From an uncultured Eubacteriales bacterium (GTDB lineage Bacteria; Bacillota; Clostridia; Christensenellales; Aristaeellaceae): DNA of 64,000 nt. The notes under the pieces are model-generated. The model saw only the letters and a program-made list of their open reading frames with translations. It did no database searches and had not been told where the DNA came from. Below, piece by piece: positions 60,750 to 64,000 of the stretch; position 1 is the stretch's first letter, and every line of letters starts with the position of its first letter. The translations under genes and the position numbers were made by a program. The stretch spans positions 1 through 64,000 of the forward strand of contig CADBEB010000013.1 of NCBI GenBank assembly GCA_902793605.1, given 5' to 3'.

Positions 60750-61958
60750 TTAATCTTTATGCTTGAAATCTTTTTCTTCAAGCAAACCCGTTTTAGTTGT
60801 GAAAAGTCTCTCACAATCTTCCATTGTTATTCTTTCTCGTAAAAGCTCTTCAAATAATCGAAGCAACGTTCTTGTTTCTATAATTAGGCTCTCGTTACGC
60901 TTTGCTAGTTTTATTTGATTCTCATGTACTGGCTCTCGTTCAGATAGAGGTCTAGTTCTTAACGGATTGATAATAAGGATTTGATGGACATTTTCTTCTG
61001 TTCCACTTTCTTGTAGAGTATCTATATACTGCTGATAGTGATTCTCCAATTGTGAAATATTATCATTTTTGACATTTGATGTAATACCTTTAATTTCCCC
61101 TATAAGAGTATATTCTTGTTTTTTTACTAGAAAATCTTCTTTCTTTTCATCAACAAATCCCGAAAGATCATAGTCCAACATCTTTTCTAGCATTACATAA
61201 ACAACTTTTACTAATTCATCTCCATTAGTATATAGTATTGATTTGTATAACATGTTTTCACGTAGCCGATCTTTTGCATGTTCAATTTGATTCTTCGCCT
61301 GTCTTACTTTCTCTTCACAATCACATATTATACTTGTTTGGATCTCATCATCTCCAAATGTTATTTGTTCCATCCAATCAGGAATCTCAGTTTTATTTCT
61401 GATAGGTACTATCTGATTCAGGAAATTCTCAGTTTTTTCTGTTGATTCTATAATATCTAGGGTCGTAACATACAGCCTATTATTTACCTTGATTGTAGTT
61501 GCCTTTTGGCTTTTTATCGATTCTGATAAAACATCTATGTTTGAATTAAAGTAAAAAGCCGCTTTATACAACAATTCACCTATTTTTGTTTTTGTGTTTT
61601 CATATATCAGTTCTGGTAAATACAGACCTCCCGGCAAAACACAAGGCAATATTTTGGTCCATAAATTAGGAATATTGTCTTTCATTTTTACTGTATTGTA
61701 CACATATCTATCTGAATTGAAATGTTTATGATACTTAAAATCAACATTTTGTGGTAGAACAAATAAAAGCAACGTTGATCTACTCAATTCAGCCATCTTC
61801 TGTAGACTGGTAAAATCATATATCTTATTAACACTTCTGGGTTGCTGCCCATCACAATACCATAGATTTTCACTAGTAAGATCAATAATATTCACATCAT
61901 ATTCATCTAGTGATTGGGGGGATTGCATAGATGAATAGTTTATTGTCTGATACGTCAT
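60750..61958 (-). CDS. AT-rich unknown protein with PD-(D/E)XK-like motif
   Basis: A 402-residue protein of no recognised family, placed between hsdS and hsdR with gaps of 12 and 18 bases. The C-terminal third (about residues 260-390) has an acidic residue in KKEDFLVKK, then GEIKG 11 residues on, then a helix QLENHYQQYIDTL and a strand QILIINPL: the order of a PD-(D/E)XK nuclease core with a RecB-like Q-x-Y motif. The N-terminal part is unrecognised. It is distinctly AT-rich. GAGGAG precedes the ATG. Confidence 0.75.
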   Translation of the reverse strand: MTYQTINYSSMQSPQSLDEYDVNIIDLTSENLWYCDGQQPRSVNKIYDFTSLQKMAELSRSTLLLFVLPQNVDFKYHKHFNSDRYVYNTVKMKDNIPNLWTKILPCVLPGGLYLPELIYENTKTKIGELLYKAAFYFNSNIDVLSESIKSQKATTIKVNNRLYVTTLDIIESTEKTENFLNQIVPIRNKTEIPDWMEQITFGDDEIQTSIICDCEEKVRQAKNQIEHAKDRLRENMLYKSILYTNGDELVKVVYVMLEKMLDYDLSGFVDEKKEDFLVKKQEYTLIGEIKGITSNVKNDNISQLENHYQQYIDTLQESGTEENVHQILIINPLRTRPLSEREPVHENQIKLAKRNESLIIETRTLLRLFEELLRERITMEDCERLFTTKTGLLEEKDFKHKD

Positions 61959-61970
61959 TTGGGATTCTCC

Positions 61971-63125
61971 TCATCCAAAGTATTGCTGCATCAGGCTGTT
62001 AAACAGCAGATGGGCTTGGTCTAATAACTTTTGTACTACAGATTTTGATTTGTCGACCTGGGAGACGAAGGCGTAGTATTGCTCTTGAACAGTCTTTGGT
62101 GGTTTTATGATCTGGAAAGCAGAAACAATTGGGACATTCAAATTTGGCATGGTTTGCCCAACCGCCATATCTTCAATTGTTCGTTTAAACGAAGGGAAAG
62201 AGATGATTCTCTGAATATAGTCCGCGCTCAAATCGCCTTTGGTCCTAATAAGCAGGCTTCCTGTTCCACAGAGGAGACCTGGACGATCAACAACTGCGCA
62301 TCTACCCATCTCACCCCGGCGCCCCATTACAACATCACCTTCAATCAAGTGATATGGTGCTAATTCTTCATACTTCTCATCTGTGAGTGTCAAGTCAATG
62401 TCTGGGGATATTCTACTATCAACAATATGCGATGGGTTTATCAGAGCATGTCCTCCTGTAATGTAGTCTTCTTTGTGGAGCAATGATCCAAATGGGCCGA
62501 TCCTGATTTCTGCTTCATCCGATAACGCTCGTTTCTCCCACCCTTTCGGATTGGCAACTGGATCCCCAAACATCTCGACAAATCGGGCTTTGATGAGGGT
62601 GTCGAGGGTGCGGAGTTGGCGCTGGTAGCTATCAATTATCTCTGAGGCCTTATCAAGTATGGTAACTATTCTCTCTTGTTCTTCAATGGGATGGATATCA
62701 ATAACCACTTCAGACAGTGTTGCCTTGTTGAGTGTTTTGCCCATCACGGCTTTGTTTGTTCCTTCGTCCCAGTTTCTGTGCAGCAAGAGATAATAGAGAT
62801 ATTCAGGTTTGATTTTGACGATACCTTTATCAATAAACGCCATGATTGCTTCATTAGAATACATAGGCACCGTCGTGATGCTGACTTTACCTATCGACAG
62901 TTTGAAACTCATTAGCACTGTTTGTGCAGGGATAATCTTGATACCACTTTCCTCAACTGCCTGCCGTGAAAGTGACTCCTTAGTATCATAAATATATTTA
63001 TCGGCATTGGACAAATCGGCAATAGATATCCACGGAAATTCCGGTTGAGACCAGTATTCTGGATTATCACGAGATGGTGTTTTACCCATCTGTAGCACGA
63101 ACAAATCTGAAAGTTTATATTTCAT
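61971..63125 (-). CDS. hsdS: Type I restriction specificity subunit S
   Basis: A 384-residue HsdS with two target-recognition domains (about residues 1-155 and 200-340), each followed by a conserved helical spacer (IVTILDKASEIIDSYQRQLRTLD and YAFVSQVDKSKSVVQKLLDQA). It sets the bipartite DNA sequence read by the methylase and nuclease. No strong ribosome binding site is seen; it starts 24 bases after hsdM. Confidence 0.95.
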   Translation of the reverse strand: MKYKLSDLFVLQMGKTPSRDNPEYWSQPEFPWISIADLSNADKYIYDTKESLSRQAVEESGIKIIPAQTVLMSFKLSIGKVSITTVPMYSNEAIMAFIDKGIVKIKPEYLYYLLLHRNWDEGTNKAVMGKTLNKATLSEVVIDIHPIEEQERIVTILDKASEIIDSYQRQLRTLDTLIKARFVEMFGDPVANPKGWEKRALSDEAEIRIGPFGSLLHKEDYITGGHALINPSHIVDSRISPDIDLTLTDEKYEELAPYHLIEGDVVMGRRGEMGRCAVVDRPGLLCGTGSLLIRTKGDLSADYIQRIISFPSFKRTIEDMAVGQTMPNLNVPIVSAFQIIKPPKTVQEQYYAFVSQVDKSKSVVQKLLDQAHLLFNSLMQQYFG

Positions 63126-63149
63126 CCCATCATCCCCACAAATCCGAAT

Positions 63150-64000
63150 TTATTGCGCCAACAGCTTCTCCAACTCGTCCATCTCTTTTCCAATCTGCAT
63201 TTCCAGCTTCCGCAGCTCGGCCATGATCTCTGTTGTCGGCGGATACTCCACAGGTTTGTACTCTGTCTTTTTATACTTGTTGATGGACAGATCGTAATCA
63301 TTCTGTACGATCTCTTCCTTTGGCACCAGGAAGGACTGTTCTGTGCGTTTCCGGTCTTCTTCCCCTTCCCGATTCCTGAATCGTGCGACGATATCCGGAA
63401 TATCGTTTTCTTTCGTTTCGCTGCGCTTGTCGTCCAGGCTGAAGCCGTCTGCTTTCATGTCGTAGAACCAGACCTTGTCTGTTCCGCCGTGGTTCGTCTT
63501 GGTGAAGATCAGCACAGCTGTGCTGACGCCGGCATAGGGCTTGAAAACACCGGAGGGCATCGAAATGACAGCTTCCAGACGGTTGTGGTCTATGATCTCC
63601 TTCCGGATCGCCTTATGCGCAGTAGAGGAACCGAACAGCACGCCGTCCGGAACGATGCAGGCACATCTTCCGCCGATCCTCAGCATCTTGAGGAACAGGG
63701 CCAGGAACAGCAGTTCCGTCTTCTTGGTTTTGCAGACCTTCAGCAGGTCGGTGCTGACGATCTCCGCGTCCAGGCTGCCCTTGAAGGGAGGATTGGCCAG
63801 AATCAGGGAATACTTCTCCCGGTCCGGATTCTGGTCGCTGAGGCTGTCCCGGTATTCGATGAAGGGATTCTCCACCCCGTGGGTCATCATGTTCATAGCA
63901 CCGATCCGAAGCATGGTGCGGTCCATATCAAAGCCGGTGAACATCTCGTTCATATAGTGTTCCCGGTTTTCCTTGTTGAAGAAGACTTCGGATTTTTTGT
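63150..64000 (-). CDS. hsdM: Type I DNA methyltransferase subunit M (5' part off the window)
   Basis: The frame is open to the window edge (through KSEVFFNKENREHYMNEMF), so the start lies to the right and only about 280 C-terminal residues are seen. The catalytic motif IV NPPF is in LILANPPFKGS; the helical C-terminal tail ends LEMQIGKEMDELEKLLAQ. It methylates adenine N6 at the site chosen by HsdS. It is the upstream gene of the operon as seen. Confidence 0.96.
   Translation of the reverse strand, partial: KKSEVFFNKENREHYMNEMFTGFDMDRTMLRIGAMNMMTHGVENPFIEYRDSLSDQNPDREKYSLILANPPFKGSLDAEIVSTDLLKVCKTKKTELLFLALFLKMLRIGGRCACIVPDGVLFGSSTAHKAIRKEIIDHNRLEAVISMPSGVFKPYAGVSTAVLIFTKTNHGGTDKVWFYDMKADGFSLDDKRSETKENDIPDIVARFRNREGEEDRKRTEQSFLVPKEEIVQNDYDLSINKYKKTEYKPVEYPPTTEIMAELRKLEMQIGKEMDELEKLLAQ

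Overview
The window (about 57% GC over most of its length) looks like the chromosome of an anaerobic, low-redox Firmicute of the class Clostridia, probably a gut or rumen organism. This rests on gene content: AddB of the Fe-S nuclease type, Ktr/Trk potassium uptake, an Rrf2-controlled sulfur locus with O-acetylhomoserine sulfhydrylase and NifS/NifU, a pyridine-nucleotide-motif-less thioredoxin reductase, phenylacetate-CoA ligase with an ACT protein, CotH kinase and NADP-type glutamate dehydrogenase. Shine-Dalgarno sequences are strong (AGGAGG-like) and several promoters are near-consensus sigma-A type. No rRNA or tRNA gene was recognised.

Layout. 1-7.3 kb: LysR regulator, small zinc-ribbon membrane protein, a large solute-binding protein with a Cna-B surface protein, and a GtrB-like glycosyltransferase. 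7.4-9.5 kb: first KtrB/KtrA potassium pair. 9.6-14.4 kb: YfcE phosphodiesterase, an aminopeptidase P / EF-P / zinc-ribbon operon, threonine synthase and a small P-loop protein. 14.4-17.1 kb: a probable mobile remnant (RepA-like ATPase plus XRE protein, repeats and hairpins) beside a truncated membrane gene. 17.1-23.5 kb: addB, YitT, an SPFH protein and DegV. 23.6-27.8 kb: phenylacetate-CoA ligase and an ACT protein behind what reads as a phenylalanine attenuator, then a small unknown protein and an L,D-transpeptidase. 27.9-32.8 kb: second potassium locus (KtrB, KdpE, short KdpD; divergent KtrA). 33-36.9 kb: pyridoxamine kinase, a class-C26 amidotransferase, an ATP-grasp enzyme and an esterase. 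36.9-43.7 kb: sulfur locus. 43.7-51 kb: glutamate dehydrogenase and a long thioredoxin / MarR / amino-acid ABC transporter / CotH operon. 51-54.1 kb: HAD phosphatase, a DUF4037/TPR pair and a low-molecular-weight tyrosine phosphatase. 54.2-56.1 kb: an IS3-family element. 56.3-64 kb: a type I restriction-modification operon carrying two AT-rich unknown genes.

The most notable signals are two textbook-like transcription attenuators written in DNA that normal gene calling leaves empty. One has a 15-codon leader peptide with three consecutive Phe codons upstream of phenylacetate-CoA ligase. The other has a 35-codon leader peptide with tandem Cys codons upstream of O-acetylhomoserine sulfhydrylase. 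Each has a near-consensus promoter, a terminator hairpin and an alternative antiterminator pairing (9 of 10 and 11 of 11 base pairs). The Cys leader promoter and the nifS promoter share a 19-bp site over their -35 boxes (16 of 19 identical), a good candidate operator for the Rrf2 protein encoded in the same locus. The restriction-modification operon holds an uncharacterised protein with a PD-(D/E)XK-like motif between hsdS and hsdR, and a second AT-rich membrane/Cys-motif protein after hsdR.
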